In this document: positions 44,201 to 52,516 of the stretch, piece after piece
Position numbering within the stretch: position 1 is the first letter of the stretch
How the letters are laid out: each line of letters starts with the position of its first letter
From: Bradyrhizobium sp. LTSP849
GTDB taxonomy: Bacteria > Pseudomonadota > Alphaproteobacteria > Rhizobiales > Xanthobacteraceae
DNA length: 64,000 bases
Assembly (NCBI RefSeq): GCF_000938255.1
Contig: NZ_JYMR01000052.1
Coordinates: 535,415 to 599,414, forward strand
Direction: 5' to 3'
Notes under the pieces: model-generated
What the model was told of the DNA's origin: nothing
The model's database searches: none
Seen by the model: the letters and a program-made list of their open reading frames with translations, nothing else
Position numbers and translations under genes: made by a program

Positions 44201-45157
44201 TCAGTCCGCGTCGAGAACGGCCGGCTCGATGACGCCGGCGCGCTCGGTGATCACCCTGTATTGCTCGGGCCGCCGATGGGCGGCGAAGTTGAACATCTTG
44301 TCCTTGCCCTGGCGGCAGAGGTCGAGATCGATATCAGCGACGATCACCTCGTCGGTCAGCGTCGCGGCTTGCGCAACGATACAGCCATTCGGATCGACGA
44401 TGCAGGAGCCGCCGATCAGTCCGGAACCGTCCTCGTCGCCGGCCTTGGCCACCGAAATCGCCCAGGTCGCATTCATGTAGGCGTTGGCCTGCGTCACCAG
44501 CGTCGAATGGAAGGTGCGCAAGGATGCGTCTTCCGTGACGCCGCCATTGGGATCGTAGGCCGCCGAATTGTAGCCGATGCAGACGAGCTCGACGCCTTGC
44601 AGACCGAGCACACGCCAGGATTCCGGCCAGCGGCGGTCGTTGCAGATCATCATGCCCATGATCGCGTGGGCCCAGGCCGAGCCGGCGCGGAAGGCGGGGA
44701 AGCCGAGATCACCATATTCGAAGTAACGCTTCTCGAGCTGCTGGTAGCGCGCACCGACGCGCGGCTCGACCGAGCCCGGCAGATGCACCTTGCGATAACG
44801 GCCGAGGATCTCGCCGTCGCGATCGACCAGGATCGCGCAATTGTAGCGGCGGCCATCCGCGGTTTGCTCGGCATAGCCGACATAGAAGCCGACGCGCAGC
44901 GCCCGCGCGCGATCGAACAGTTTCGCCACGGACGGGTTCGGCATGCCGTGCTCGAAATACTCGTCCAGCGCGTCGCCTTCGAGCAGCCAGCGCGGAAAGA
45001 AAGTGGTGAAGGCGAGCTCGGGAAACACCACGAGGCTGGCGCCGCGGCCGGCCGCTTCCTCAAGCATGTCGAGCATCCGTTTCAGCGTATGCGCGCGCGT
45101 ATCGGCTTTTTGCGTCGGCCCCATCTGGGCTGCGGCGGCGCGAAGGACACGAACCAA
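44201..45157 (-). CDS. N-carbamoyl-D-amino acid hydrolase (nitrilase superfamily)
   Basis: A 318-residue carbon-nitrogen hydrolase. With TTG at 45157 as start, the triad falls at Glu47 (VVFPELAFTTFFPRW), Lys123 (GRYRKVHLPG) and Cys172 (MICNDRRWPE), the positions and wording of known D-carbamoylases. Conserved blocks such as LEKRYFEYGDLGFP and IFNFAAHRRPEQY-type endings agree. GGAGG lies 5 bases before this TTG; an earlier TTG at 45169 would overlap the ribosome site. It turns N-carbamoyl-D-amino acids into D-amino acids, CO2 and ammonia. First gene of the nine-gene operon. Confidence 0.9.
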   Translation of the reverse strand: MVRVLRAAAAQMGPTQKADTRAHTLKRMLDMLEEAAGRGASLVVFPELAFTTFFPRWLLEGDALDEYFEHGMPNPSVAKLFDRARALRVGFYVGYAEQTADGRRYNCAILVDRDGEILGRYRKVHLPGSVEPRVGARYQQLEKRYFEYGDLGFPAFRAGSAWAHAIMGMMICNDRRWPESWRVLGLQGVELVCIGYNSAAYDPNGGVTEDASLRTFHSTLVTQANAYMNATWAISVAKAGDEDGSGLIGGSCIVDPNGCIVAQAATLTDEVIVADIDLDLCRQGKDKMFNFAAHRRPEQYRVITERAGVIEPAVLDAD

Positions 45158-45308
45158 GATTGCCTCCAATATGTGCGCGCTGCTGCCTCAATGGGCGATC
45201 GAACCCTTTGATCCAGCGTGCAAATCCGAAAGCATTAGGCGCAAGCAGGGCTGCAAAAGCAATTCATCGTGCTATGATGTTTTGGCCTAGAGTATAATCG
45301 GCAGTGAT

Positions 45309-46232
45309 ATGAACCTGCGCCAGCTCGAGATCCTGCGTGCCGTCATCCGCCATCGCACCACGGTGGCGGCGGCGGACGAACTGGCGCTGTCGCAGCCCGC
45401 GGTCAGCAACGCCCTGAAGACGATGGAGGCGCAGGCGGGGTTTGCGCTGTTCGAGCGCGTCAACAACCGGCTGTTTCCGACTGCAGAAGCGATGGCGCTC
45501 TACAAGGAGAGCGAGGCGATCTTCGCGCTGCACGCCAAACTCGAGAACCGCGTGCGCGATCTGCGCGAGAACCGCTCCGGGCATCTCGCGATCGTGGCGA
45601 CGCCGCCGCTCGCCTACAGCATCATTCCTGCCGCGCTGTCCGGCTTCCTGCGCCGCCGGCCGGAGACGCGGGTGTTCTTCGACGTGCGGCGCTATGAGGG
45701 CATCATCGAGGGCGTGCTCAGCCACGTTGCCGAGCTCGGCTTCGCGCTCGGGCTGACGCATCACCCCGGCATCGCGCATGAGGTGGTGCATACCGGCGAG
45801 ATGGTCTGCGTGCTGCCGCCGCAGCATCCGCTCGCCGACAGTCCGGTGATCTCGGCCGCGGACTTGTCTGGTATGCCCTTCATCGGGCTTGAGCGCGGCA
45901 CGCGGCTCGGCGAGGCCGTGCGTGACAGTTTTGCCCGAGCCGGCGCGCCGTTCCAGCCGACGGTCGAGGTGCGGTATTGCAACACGGCCTGCGTGCTCGC
46001 GTCCGCAGGCGTCGGCGCAGCGGTCGTCGATCCCTACTCGCCGCGCCAGAACGGCGGCCACGGCCTTGTCGTCCGGCCATTCGCGCCGACGACGCGCGCA
46101 GTCGCCTACATGCTATGGTCGGAAGCCGAACCGTTGTCGCGCCTGGCAAAGGCCTTTCTCAGCGAGGTGCGCAAGGAGAGCGCGCTGCTGGAGCGCGCAG
46201 CACCACACGAACACAAGGCAGGAAGCGACTGA
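45309..46232 (+). CDS. LysR family transcriptional regulator
   Basis: A 307-residue regulator: NLRQLEILRAVIRHRTTVAAAD, SQPAVSNALKTMEAQ, then an effector domain. It diverges from the D-carbamoylase operon across 151 bases containing the AT-rich GAGTATAATCGG, and probably activates that operon. The downstream amidotransferase gene follows after 10 bases on the same strand. Confidence 0.92.
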   Translation: MNLRQLEILRAVIRHRTTVAAADELALSQPAVSNALKTMEAQAGFALFERVNNRLFPTAEAMALYKESEAIFALHAKLENRVRDLRENRSGHLAIVATPPLAYSIIPAALSGFLRRRPETRVFFDVRRYEGIIEGVLSHVAELGFALGLTHHPGIAHEVVHTGEMVCVLPPQHPLADSPVISAADLSGMPFIGLERGTRLGEAVRDSFARAGAPFQPTVEVRYCNTACVLASAGVGAAVVDPYSPRQNGGHGLVVRPFAPTTRAVAYMLWSEAEPLSRLAKAFLSEVRKESALLERAAPHEHKAGSD

Positions 46233-46242
46233 GCTGGCGCAC

Positions 46243-46947
46243 ATGGCACGCATCACCATCATCGAGACGGGAAAAGTCCCGCAAAAATATCGCGAGCGGC
46301 ACGGCTCGTTCCCGGACATGTTTGAACGCATGGTCCACGCCGAGAATCCGTCGGCCGAAGTCGAGATCGTCAGCATCCCGAATGGCGATGCACTTCCCGA
46401 TCCGGACAAGGTCGAAGCCATCCTGATCACTGGTGCTGCCGCCGGCGTCTATGACGGGCTCGACTGGATCGCGCCGCTGGAAGATTTCGTCCGCACTGCG
46501 CATGCAAACAGCACGCCGATGGTTGGCGTCTGCTTCGGTCACCAACTGATCGCACAGGCGCTGGGCGGCACCGTGCGCAAGTCGGAGAAGGGCTGGGGCA
46601 TCGGCCGCCACGTCTATCGCGTGGCGGAGGAGAACGGAGTCCTCGACGGCGAAGCGGTCGCCATCGCCTGCTCGCATCAGGACCAGGTGATCGAAGCCCC
46701 GCGCGACGCGCAGACGATCCTCTCGTCCGACTTCACCCCGCATGCCGGCCTGCTCTACGCCAACGGCACCACGCTGTCGGTGCAGCCGCATCCGGAGTTC
46801 GATGTGGAGTTTGCTCAAATTTGCTGCGAACTGCGCGAAGGGAAGGCGCCGGAGGCGGTCGTTGCCGCAGCGAAGGCGTCGCTGGCGGAGCCGCTGGACA
46901 GCGCGAAGCTGGGCGGGGCGATCGCAAGGTTTCTGGCGCGGCGGTGA
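46243..46947 (+). CDS. Class I glutamine amidotransferase-like protein
   Basis: A 234-residue GATase1 domain protein. GVCFGHQLIAQALGG holds the nucleophile cysteine (about 94) and VQPHPEFD the His and Glu of the triad. No synthetase domain is attached, as in the GuaA-like stand-alone group. It could remove gamma-glutamyl or glutamine amide groups. The ATG at 46243 starts MARITIIETGKVPQ; frames from 45889 are shadows of the LysR gene. Co-directional with the LysR gene. Confidence 0.88.
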   Translation: MARITIIETGKVPQKYRERHGSFPDMFERMVHAENPSAEVEIVSIPNGDALPDPDKVEAILITGAAAGVYDGLDWIAPLEDFVRTAHANSTPMVGVCFGHQLIAQALGGTVRKSEKGWGIGRHVYRVAEENGVLDGEAVAIACSHQDQVIEAPRDAQTILSSDFTPHAGLLYANGTTLSVQPHPEFDVEFAQICCELREGKAPEAVVAAAKASLAEPLDSAKLGGAIARFLARR

Positions 46948-46992
46948 GACTTCGCCTCGCCCTGTAAGAACGGGAGAGGGAGCGGAAGCATC

Positions 46993-47460
46993 TCAGAAAG
47001 GATCGCTTCCCAGCCCCGCCACATCCGCCGGCCTCGGCCCTGGCGCCGGCCAGTGAAACCGCCGATCCTTCTCCGCAATCGCAATATCGTTGATCGACGC
47101 CTCTCTCCGCTTCATCAAGCCGTGCTCGTCGAACTCCCACTGCTCGTTGCCGTAGGAGCGATACCAGTGGCCGCCGGCGTCGTGCCACTCGTACTGGAAG
47201 CGCACCGCGATGCGGTTGCCGTCGAAGCCCCAGAGGTCCTTGATCAGCCGGTAGTCCTGCTCCTTCGCCCATTTGCGGGTGAGGAATGCGACGATGGCTT
47301 CGCGGCCCTGAAAAACTTCCGAGCGGTTGCGCCAGCGGCTGTCCTCGGTATAGGCGAGCGAGACACGCACCGGATCGCGCGAATTCCAGGCATCCTCGGC
47401 CATGCGCGCCTTTTGCGCGGCGGTCTCTCTCGTGAACGGCGGAAGTGGCGGGCGCGACAT
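46993..47460 (-). CDS. DUF1348 (SnoaL/NTF2-like) family protein
   Basis: A 155-residue protein matching DUF1348 throughout: RMAEDAWNSRDPVRVSLAY, EDSRWRNRSEVFQGREAIV, FLTRKWAKEQDYRLIKDLW and FRYEWHDAGGHWYRSYGNE-type text with FDEHGLMKRREASIND. The family has an NTF2-like fold; its reaction is not established. GAGG 5 bases before the second of two adjacent ATGs favours 47460. Confidence 0.85.
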   Translation of the reverse strand: MSRPPLPPFTRETAAQKARMAEDAWNSRDPVRVSLAYTEDSRWRNRSEVFQGREAIVAFLTRKWAKEQDYRLIKDLWGFDGNRIAVRFQYEWHDAGGHWYRSYGNEQWEFDEHGLMKRREASINDIAIAEKDRRFHWPAPGPRPADVAGLGSDPF

Positions 47461-47538
47461 CATGGCCTCATCGGTTGGCGGGGCCGCAAATCTATCGCCG
47501 CGAGCGGCGGAGTCGATAGGCTACCGCCTATCGGGCGA

Positions 47539-48000
47539 TCACGAAATCAGATCAGCCTTCATCAGCGTACGGATCGACTTCGGGATCGGCTGGGCGCGAC
47601 CGCCGCTGATGAAGGCGACACGCACCTCGGCCTTCACCAGCACGTCCTCGCTACGCCGCACCTCCTGCGCCAGCATGATGGAAGCGCCCTTCACCGCGAT
47701 CGGCCAAGTCACGACATCGAGCACGTCGTCCATCCGCGCAGGCTTGAGGAAGTCCAGGTGCATCGAGCGCACCACGAAGGCGAACCCAGTGTCTTCCGTC
47801 GCCGGCTGCTCGAACAACGCCTGCTGCTCGGCGCCCATCAGCCGCAAATGATTGGTCCGCCCGCGCTCCATGAAGCGCAGATAATTGGCGTGATAGACGA
47901 TGCCGGAAAAATCAGTGTCCTCGTAATAGACCCGAACCTGCATGTGGTGGCGGCCGTCACGGATCTCGCCATCGAGGGAGTATCTCAAGCTACTACTCAT
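47539..48000 (-). CDS. ybgC: YbgC-type acyl-CoA thioesterase
   Basis: A 153-residue hotdog-fold thioesterase: VRVYYEDTDFSGIVYHANYLRFMERGR contains the catalytic Asp (YEDTDFSG) and the HANY motif, and TNHLRLMGAEQQ follows. In alphaproteobacteria ybgC usually heads the tol-pal cluster, but here the next gene is a DUF1348 gene. It begins 6 bases after an antitoxin-like gene and may be co-transcribed with it. Confidence 0.92.
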   Translation of the reverse strand: MSSSLRYSLDGEIRDGRHHMQVRVYYEDTDFSGIVYHANYLRFMERGRTNHLRLMGAEQQALFEQPATEDTGFAFVVRSMHLDFLKPARMDDVLDVVTWPIAVKGASIMLAQEVRRSEDVLVKAEVRVAFISGGRAQPIPKSIRTLMKADLIS

Positions 48001-48006
48001 GGAATA

Positions 48007-48195
48007 TCAGGGACGACGTCGTGGCGGCACATGGGCATCAATCCGGGTTCCTCCCGCCCCCGCAAGACGGCGTGCGGTCTCCCTCTGAACGAACGACCTC
48101 AATGCTTCGTCGACAATGGCAGATGTCTCTGCAACGCCGGCAAACTGTTGCGCCTTTGCGAAAAGTTCATCGTCAATTGAAACCGTAGCTATCAT
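48007..48195 (-). CDS. VapB-like antitoxin without an adjacent toxin
   Basis: A 62-residue protein: IATVSIDDELFAKAQQFAG then SAIVDEALRSFVQRETARRL and a Pro/Arg-rich tail, the form of VapB (DUF2191-like) antitoxins. The place where vapC would follow, 6 bases after the stop, is taken by ybgC. No PIN-domain gene is within several kb. It may be a solitary antitoxin that lost its toxin, or one that protects against toxins elsewhere. Confidence 0.75.
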   Translation of the reverse strand: MIATVSIDDELFAKAQQFAGVAETSAIVDEALRSFVQRETARRLAGAGGTRIDAHVPPRRRP

Positions 48196-48247
48196 GAGCG
48201 CTCCTCTTCATCAGAGGTAGCATCATTTTATCTGGTATTCCATGCCG

Positions 48248-49168
48248 CTAGGAAACCACCGGCCCCGTCCGCCCCAACGTCACCTCGACGATCTCGGGCG
48301 GCACGCCGACGCGGACCGGGACGATGCTGCAACCGAGGCCGCCGGAGATGATGACATCGCATTTCAGCCGGACATGACCATAAGCGAGCCGCAGGCCGTG
48401 CTGCGGCGGAACGGCCGGCGACCAGCCGAGCAGGCGGATTTGGCCGCCGTGAGTATGGCCGGACAGTTGCAGCGCGACGCGCGCGGGCACACGCGGCGCG
48501 ATGTTGGGTTCGTGCGCGAGCAGTATCACCGGCGCGTCGTCGGTGACCTTTGCAAGCGTCGCAGTGAGATCGTCGGCGCCGAATCGCCCCGTGCTTCGGA
48601 AGCGCCGTGCCGGCAGAAAAGCGAGCTGATCGCCGAGGCCGGCGAGCCAGAACGGACGGCCATCCTTGCTGAGGCGCACGGCGTCGTTTTCATAGACAGG
48701 AATGCCGACCGCCTCCAGCGCGCGATGCGCCACCGTCGGGCCATGGCCGGCCTGCTGCACGAGCTTGTCATCCCAATAGTCATGATTGCCCATGACGGCG
48801 TGAACACCGAGCGGCGCCTTCAGGCCGGTCAGCACTTTGGCCCATTCATCGGCCGGGATGATGCGCGTGACATGGTGATGACCGGCGACATAGTCGCCAA
48901 GCAACACGATGAGGTCGGCGTTCAACGCGTTGGTGCGATCGACGATGGCCTCGATCCGATCCAGCGACATCCAGGGATCGCAAGCATGAATGTCGGCGAT
49001 CACGGCGATCTTCAACGGAAAATCCGCCGGCCATTGCCGCGGGGTCGGATGATAGCGGGTGACGCGAAGCCGCAGCACCGGCTCGACGCCGACGCCGTAA
49101 GCCGCGGTCGAGACCCCGAGGGCGGAGAGACCGCCGATGGAACGGATGAGATGACGCCGAGAGATCAT
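48248..49168 (-). CDS. Metallophosphoesterase with twin-arginine signal
   Basis: A 306-residue calcineurin-like phosphoesterase. MISRRHLIRSIGGLSALG is a twin-arginine signal. The metal motifs are AVIADIHACDP (about 55), LLGDYVAG, VMGNHDYWDD and LSGHTHGGQIRLLG. Proteins of this form act at or outside the inner membrane, for example in lipid A or UDP-sugar turnover. It lies downstream of ruvB on the same strand, 130 bases away. Confidence 0.88.
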   Translation of the reverse strand: MISRRHLIRSIGGLSALGVSTAAYGVGVEPVLRLRVTRYHPTPRQWPADFPLKIAVIADIHACDPWMSLDRIEAIVDRTNALNADLIVLLGDYVAGHHHVTRIIPADEWAKVLTGLKAPLGVHAVMGNHDYWDDKLVQQAGHGPTVAHRALEAVGIPVYENDAVRLSKDGRPFWLAGLGDQLAFLPARRFRSTGRFGADDLTATLAKVTDDAPVILLAHEPNIAPRVPARVALQLSGHTHGGQIRLLGWSPAVPPQHGLRLAYGHVRLKCDVIISGGLGCSIVPVRVGVPPEIVEVTLGRTGPVVS

Positions 49169-49298
49169 GGAAGTCCGATCGTGATGCGCTTCCTTGATGC
49201 GGCCGGATTGGAGCGGAATTGGGGTGCGCTTGTGCAGACCGTCTGCATAGAGATTACCGGAAGTTCATGACAATCGGCACGCTCTGCGTTCGCGCAGA

Positions 49299-50357
49299 TC
49301 AGTCGTCGCTCTCGTCCGTGCCGAACAGGCCGAACTGTGACGCGGCATCGCGCGAGGGCTCGGCTATACCGAGATGGCGGAAGGCGTGCGAGGTGAGCAG
49401 GCGGCCGCGCGGGGTGCGCTGGAGATAACCGCACTGGATCAGATAGGGCTCGATGATGTCCTCGATCGCATCGCGCGGCTCGGACAGCGCGGCGGCCATC
49501 GTCTCGACGCCGACCGGGCCGCCGCCATAGTTCATCGCAATGGTCGTGAGATAACGTCGGTCCATGGCGTCGAGGCCGGCGGCGTCGACCTCGAGCGCGC
49601 TCAGCGCGTGGTCGGCGATCTTGCGGTCGATCGATGTGGCGTCGGCGGCAGAGGCAAAATCGCGCACGCGGCGCAACAGGCGGCCGGCTATGCGCGGCGT
49701 GCCGCGGGCGCGGCGCGCGATCTCGTTGGCGCCGTCGGCGCTAATGCCGACATTGAGCACGCGCGCACCGCGCGTGACGATGCTTTCCAGCTCCTCGATC
49801 GTATAGAAGTTGAGACGGATCGGAATGCCGAAGCGATCGCGCAAGGGATTGGTCAGCAGGCCGGCGCGCGTAGTCGCGCCAACGAGGGTGAATTTCGACA
49901 GCTCGATTTTCACCGAGCGCGCCGCCGGGCCCTCGCCGATGATAAGGTCGAGCTGAAAATCCTCCATCGCGGGATAGAGCACCTCTTCAACCGCCGGGCT
50001 GAGGCGATGGATCTCGTCGATGAAGAGCACGTCGCGCTCTTCGAGATTGGTCAGCAGCGCGGCAAGATCGCCGGCCTTGGCGATCACCGGACCTGATGTC
50101 GCGCGAAAACCGACGCCGAGCTCCTTGGCCACGATCTGCGCCAGCGTGGTCTTGCCGAGGCCGGGCGGGCCGACGAACAGCACATGATCCAGCGCCTCGC
50201 CGCGCTTACGCGCCGCCTCGATGAAGATCGAAAGGTTCTTGCGCGCCTGTTGCTGCCCGACGAAATCGGACAGCGATTGCGGCCGCAGCGCGGTGTCGCC
50301 GACATCGTCGCTGCGGCGCTCGGGCGTGACCATGCGATTGGCCTTGGGGTCACTCAC
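49299..50357 (-). CDS. ruvB: Holliday junction branch migration ATPase RuvB
   Basis: A 352-residue AAA+ motor. GPPGLGKTTLAQIVAKE is Walker A (about 60-76), FIDEIHRLSPAVEEVLYPAMED is Walker B, and TLVGATTRAGLLTNPLRDRFG is sensor 1 with the arginine finger region; a winged-helix C-terminus ends with GRLLTSHAFRHLG. Drives branch migration with RuvA. Overlaps ruvA by 4 bases. Confidence 0.98.
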   Translation of the reverse strand: MSDPKANRMVTPERRSDDVGDTALRPQSLSDFVGQQQARKNLSIFIEAARKRGEALDHVLFVGPPGLGKTTLAQIVAKELGVGFRATSGPVIAKAGDLAALLTNLEERDVLFIDEIHRLSPAVEEVLYPAMEDFQLDLIIGEGPAARSVKIELSKFTLVGATTRAGLLTNPLRDRFGIPIRLNFYTIEELESIVTRGARVLNVGISADGANEIARRARGTPRIAGRLLRRVRDFASAADATSIDRKIADHALSALEVDAAGLDAMDRRYLTTIAMNYGGGPVGVETMAAALSEPRDAIEDIIEPYLIQCGYLQRTPRGRLLTSHAFRHLGIAEPSRDAASQFGLFGTDESDD

Positions 50358-50971
50358 TTCGCGAGCTCCTTCAGGCCGAGGCGAATGAGCTGCGCGGTTT
50401 CGGCGTTCTCACCGGCACTGCGCGATGCCGATGCGATCGCGGCGGCCGCTTGCGGCTGGCCGTAGCCGAGATTGACCAGCGCGGAGATCGCGTCCGCGAC
50501 GGGGCGCGGCGCGCGCTGGTCGTCGACGGCGCCGGCGAGACGCACGGCGGCGGGGTCCACATTGGCAAAGGCCGGCGCCTTGTCCTTCAATTCGGTGACG
50601 ATGCGCTCGGCAACCTTCGGGCCGACGCCGGGCGTGCGCGCCACCGCGGCCTTATCACGCAGCGCAATGGCATTGGCGAGGTCGGAGGGCGCCAGCGTGC
50701 CAAGCACAGCCAGCGCAACCTTGGCGCCGACGCCCTGCACGGTCTGGAGCAGGCGAAACCATTCGCGCTCCTGGTCGGAGCGGAAACCGAACAGTTTTAT
50801 TTGATCCTCGCGGACGTAAGTCTCGATCGACAGCACAGCGGCCTCGCCGGGTGCCGGCAGATGCTGGAGCGTACGCGCCGAGCAATGCACCTGATAGCCG
50901 ACCCCGCCGACGTCGAGGAGGACGTAATCCTCGCCATAGGAATCGATCAGGCCCTTGAGCTTGCCGATCAT
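50354..50971 (-). CDS. ruvA: Holliday junction branch migration protein RuvA
   Basis: A 205-residue protein with an OB-fold start (MIGKLKGLIDSYGEDYVLLDVGGVGY), tandem helix-hairpin-helix motifs (LLQTVQGVGAKVALAVLG, ARTPGVGPKVAERIV) and a C-terminal RuvB-binding domain. Overlaps ruvC and ruvB by 4 bases each. Confidence 0.98.
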   Translation of the reverse strand: MIGKLKGLIDSYGEDYVLLDVGGVGYQVHCSARTLQHLPAPGEAAVLSIETYVREDQIKLFGFRSDQEREWFRLLQTVQGVGAKVALAVLGTLAPSDLANAIALRDKAAVARTPGVGPKVAERIVTELKDKAPAFANVDPAAVRLAGAVDDQRAPRPVADAISALVNLGYGQPQAAAAIASASRSAGENAETAQLIRLGLKELAK

Positions 50972-51495
50972 ATGCCGACCACCTTCAGCCGCAGCGCGGT
51001 GCTCTGGCGGTGATGGGCATGCGTAATGGCGATAGCGAGTGCGTCGGCGGCGTCGGCTGACGGCGGATCGGCCTTAGGCAGCAGGATCTTCAGCATCATC
51101 GCGATCTGTTGCTTGTCGGCGTGGCCGGCGCCGACCACCGTCTTCTTGACCTGGTTCGGCGCGTATTCAGCGACACTGATGCCGAACATCGCGGGCGCCA
51201 GCATGGCGACGCCGCGGGCCTGGCCGAGCTTCAGCGTCGCTACGCCATCCTTGTTGACGAAGGTCTGCTCGACCGCGGCTTCCATCGGCTTGTGGTCGGA
51301 CAAGATGGCCGCGAGCCCTTCATGGATAGCGAGCAGCCGGCTTGCAAGCGGCAGGTCGTCCGGCGGTTCCACCGAACCGCAGGCGACGTAGATCAAACGG
51401 TTGCCGTCGGACTCGATCACGCCCCAGCCAGTGCGGCGCAAGCCGGGGTCGATGCCGATGATGCGAACGGGGCCACGAATCGGAAGCGCAGTCAT
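50968..51495 (-). CDS. ruvC: Crossover junction endodeoxyribonuclease RuvC
   Basis: A 175-residue RNase H-fold resolvase. Catalytic acids are in IIGIDPGLRRTGWG, AAVEQTFVNKDG and SADAADALAIAITHAH. First of the ruvCAB set; yebC lies 71 bases upstream. Confidence 0.98.
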   Translation of the reverse strand: MTALPIRGPVRIIGIDPGLRRTGWGVIESDGNRLIYVACGSVEPPDDLPLASRLLAIHEGLAAILSDHKPMEAAVEQTFVNKDGVATLKLGQARGVAMLAPAMFGISVAEYAPNQVKKTVVGAGHADKQQIAMMLKILLPKADPPSADAADALAIAITHAHHRQSTALRLKVVGI

Positions 51496-51566
51496 GCGCC
51501 AGTGATAGCGGCTGACTGCTGTGGGGGAAACAGAAACAGAACGGAAGTAACAGGGGAAGTGGGCCC

Positions 51567-52313
51567 CTACCCGCCCATCTTCGCCATCAGCGCGTCCGAC
51601 ACCTCGAAATTGGCGTAGACGTGCTGGACGTCGTCGTGCTCGTTGAGCAGGTCCATCAGCTTGAGCAGCTTCTCGCCGGTCTCGTCGTCGACCGCGACCG
51701 TGTTCTGCGGCTTCCAGATCAGCGCGGCCTTGCGCGGCTCGCCGAATTTGGCTTCCAGCGCCTTGGCGACGTCGCGATAGCTCTCGGTCGAGGCGTAGAT
51801 CTCGTGGCCGCCTTCGCCAGAGATGACGTCATCCGCGCCCGCCTCGATGCCGGCATCGAGCATCGCGTCGTCGGAGGCGACGCTGCGGTCGTATTCGACG
51901 ATGCCGGTGCGGTCGAACATGAAGGAGACCGAGCCGGTTTCGCCGAGATTGCCGCCGGACTTGGTGAAGAAGGAGCGGATGTCGGAAGCGGCGCGGTTTC
52001 GGTTGTCGGTCAGGGCCTCGACGATGACGGCGACGCCGCCCGGGCCATAGCCCTCGTAGCGGATCTCGTCATAGTTCTCACCATCACTGCCGAGCGCCTT
52101 CTTGACCGCGCGCTCGATATTGTCCTTCGGCATGTTCTCCTGGCGCGCCGCGATGATGGCCGCGCGCAGGCGCGGGTTCATGTTGGGGTCGGGCGTGCCG
52201 AGCTTGGCGGCGACAGTGATTTCCCGCGCCAGCTTGCCGAACAGCTTCGACTTCTGGGCATCCTGCCGCCCCTTGCGGTGCATGATGTTCTTGAATTGGG
52301 AATGTCCGGCCAT
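51567..52313 (-). CDS. yebC: YebC/PmpR family DNA-binding regulator
   Basis: A 248-residue protein beginning AGHSQFKNIMHRKGRQDAQK, the fixed start of the family, with NMPKDNIERAVKKALG and YEGYGPGGVAVIVEALTDN. Known members regulate transcription or help ribosomes with difficult proline stretches. Its place before ruvC is conserved in many bacteria. Confidence 0.97.
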   Translation of the reverse strand: MAGHSQFKNIMHRKGRQDAQKSKLFGKLAREITVAAKLGTPDPNMNPRLRAAIIAARQENMPKDNIERAVKKALGSDGENYDEIRYEGYGPGGVAVIVEALTDNRNRAASDIRSFFTKSGGNLGETGSVSFMFDRTGIVEYDRSVASDDAMLDAGIEAGADDVISGEGGHEIYASTESYRDVAKALEAKFGEPRKAALIWKPQNTVAVDDETGEKLLKLMDLLNEHDDVQHVYANFEVSDALMAKMGG

Positions 52314-52516
52314 GCGGGTCTCGTTAAGGAATCGTCAGCCAAGGTGAGGGTGGGAAGCGCGGCCTTATAGGCCGCCAACCCACCGAAATGAAAGAGGCTC
52401 TACGACTTTAAGGTAACACCGTAGTGCCCCGTGCCCAAGAGTCAGGCATCGTTAACCCTGATTTCATTCCGGCCTGCGAAAATAGCGTCCACCCGTCTCC
52501 CGACAAGAGTGACCTG

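Noticed and set aside
47539..48195. Complete VapBC toxin-antitoxin pair
   Set aside because: The gene following the antitoxin is ybgC with a hotdog thioesterase motif, not a PIN-domain toxin.
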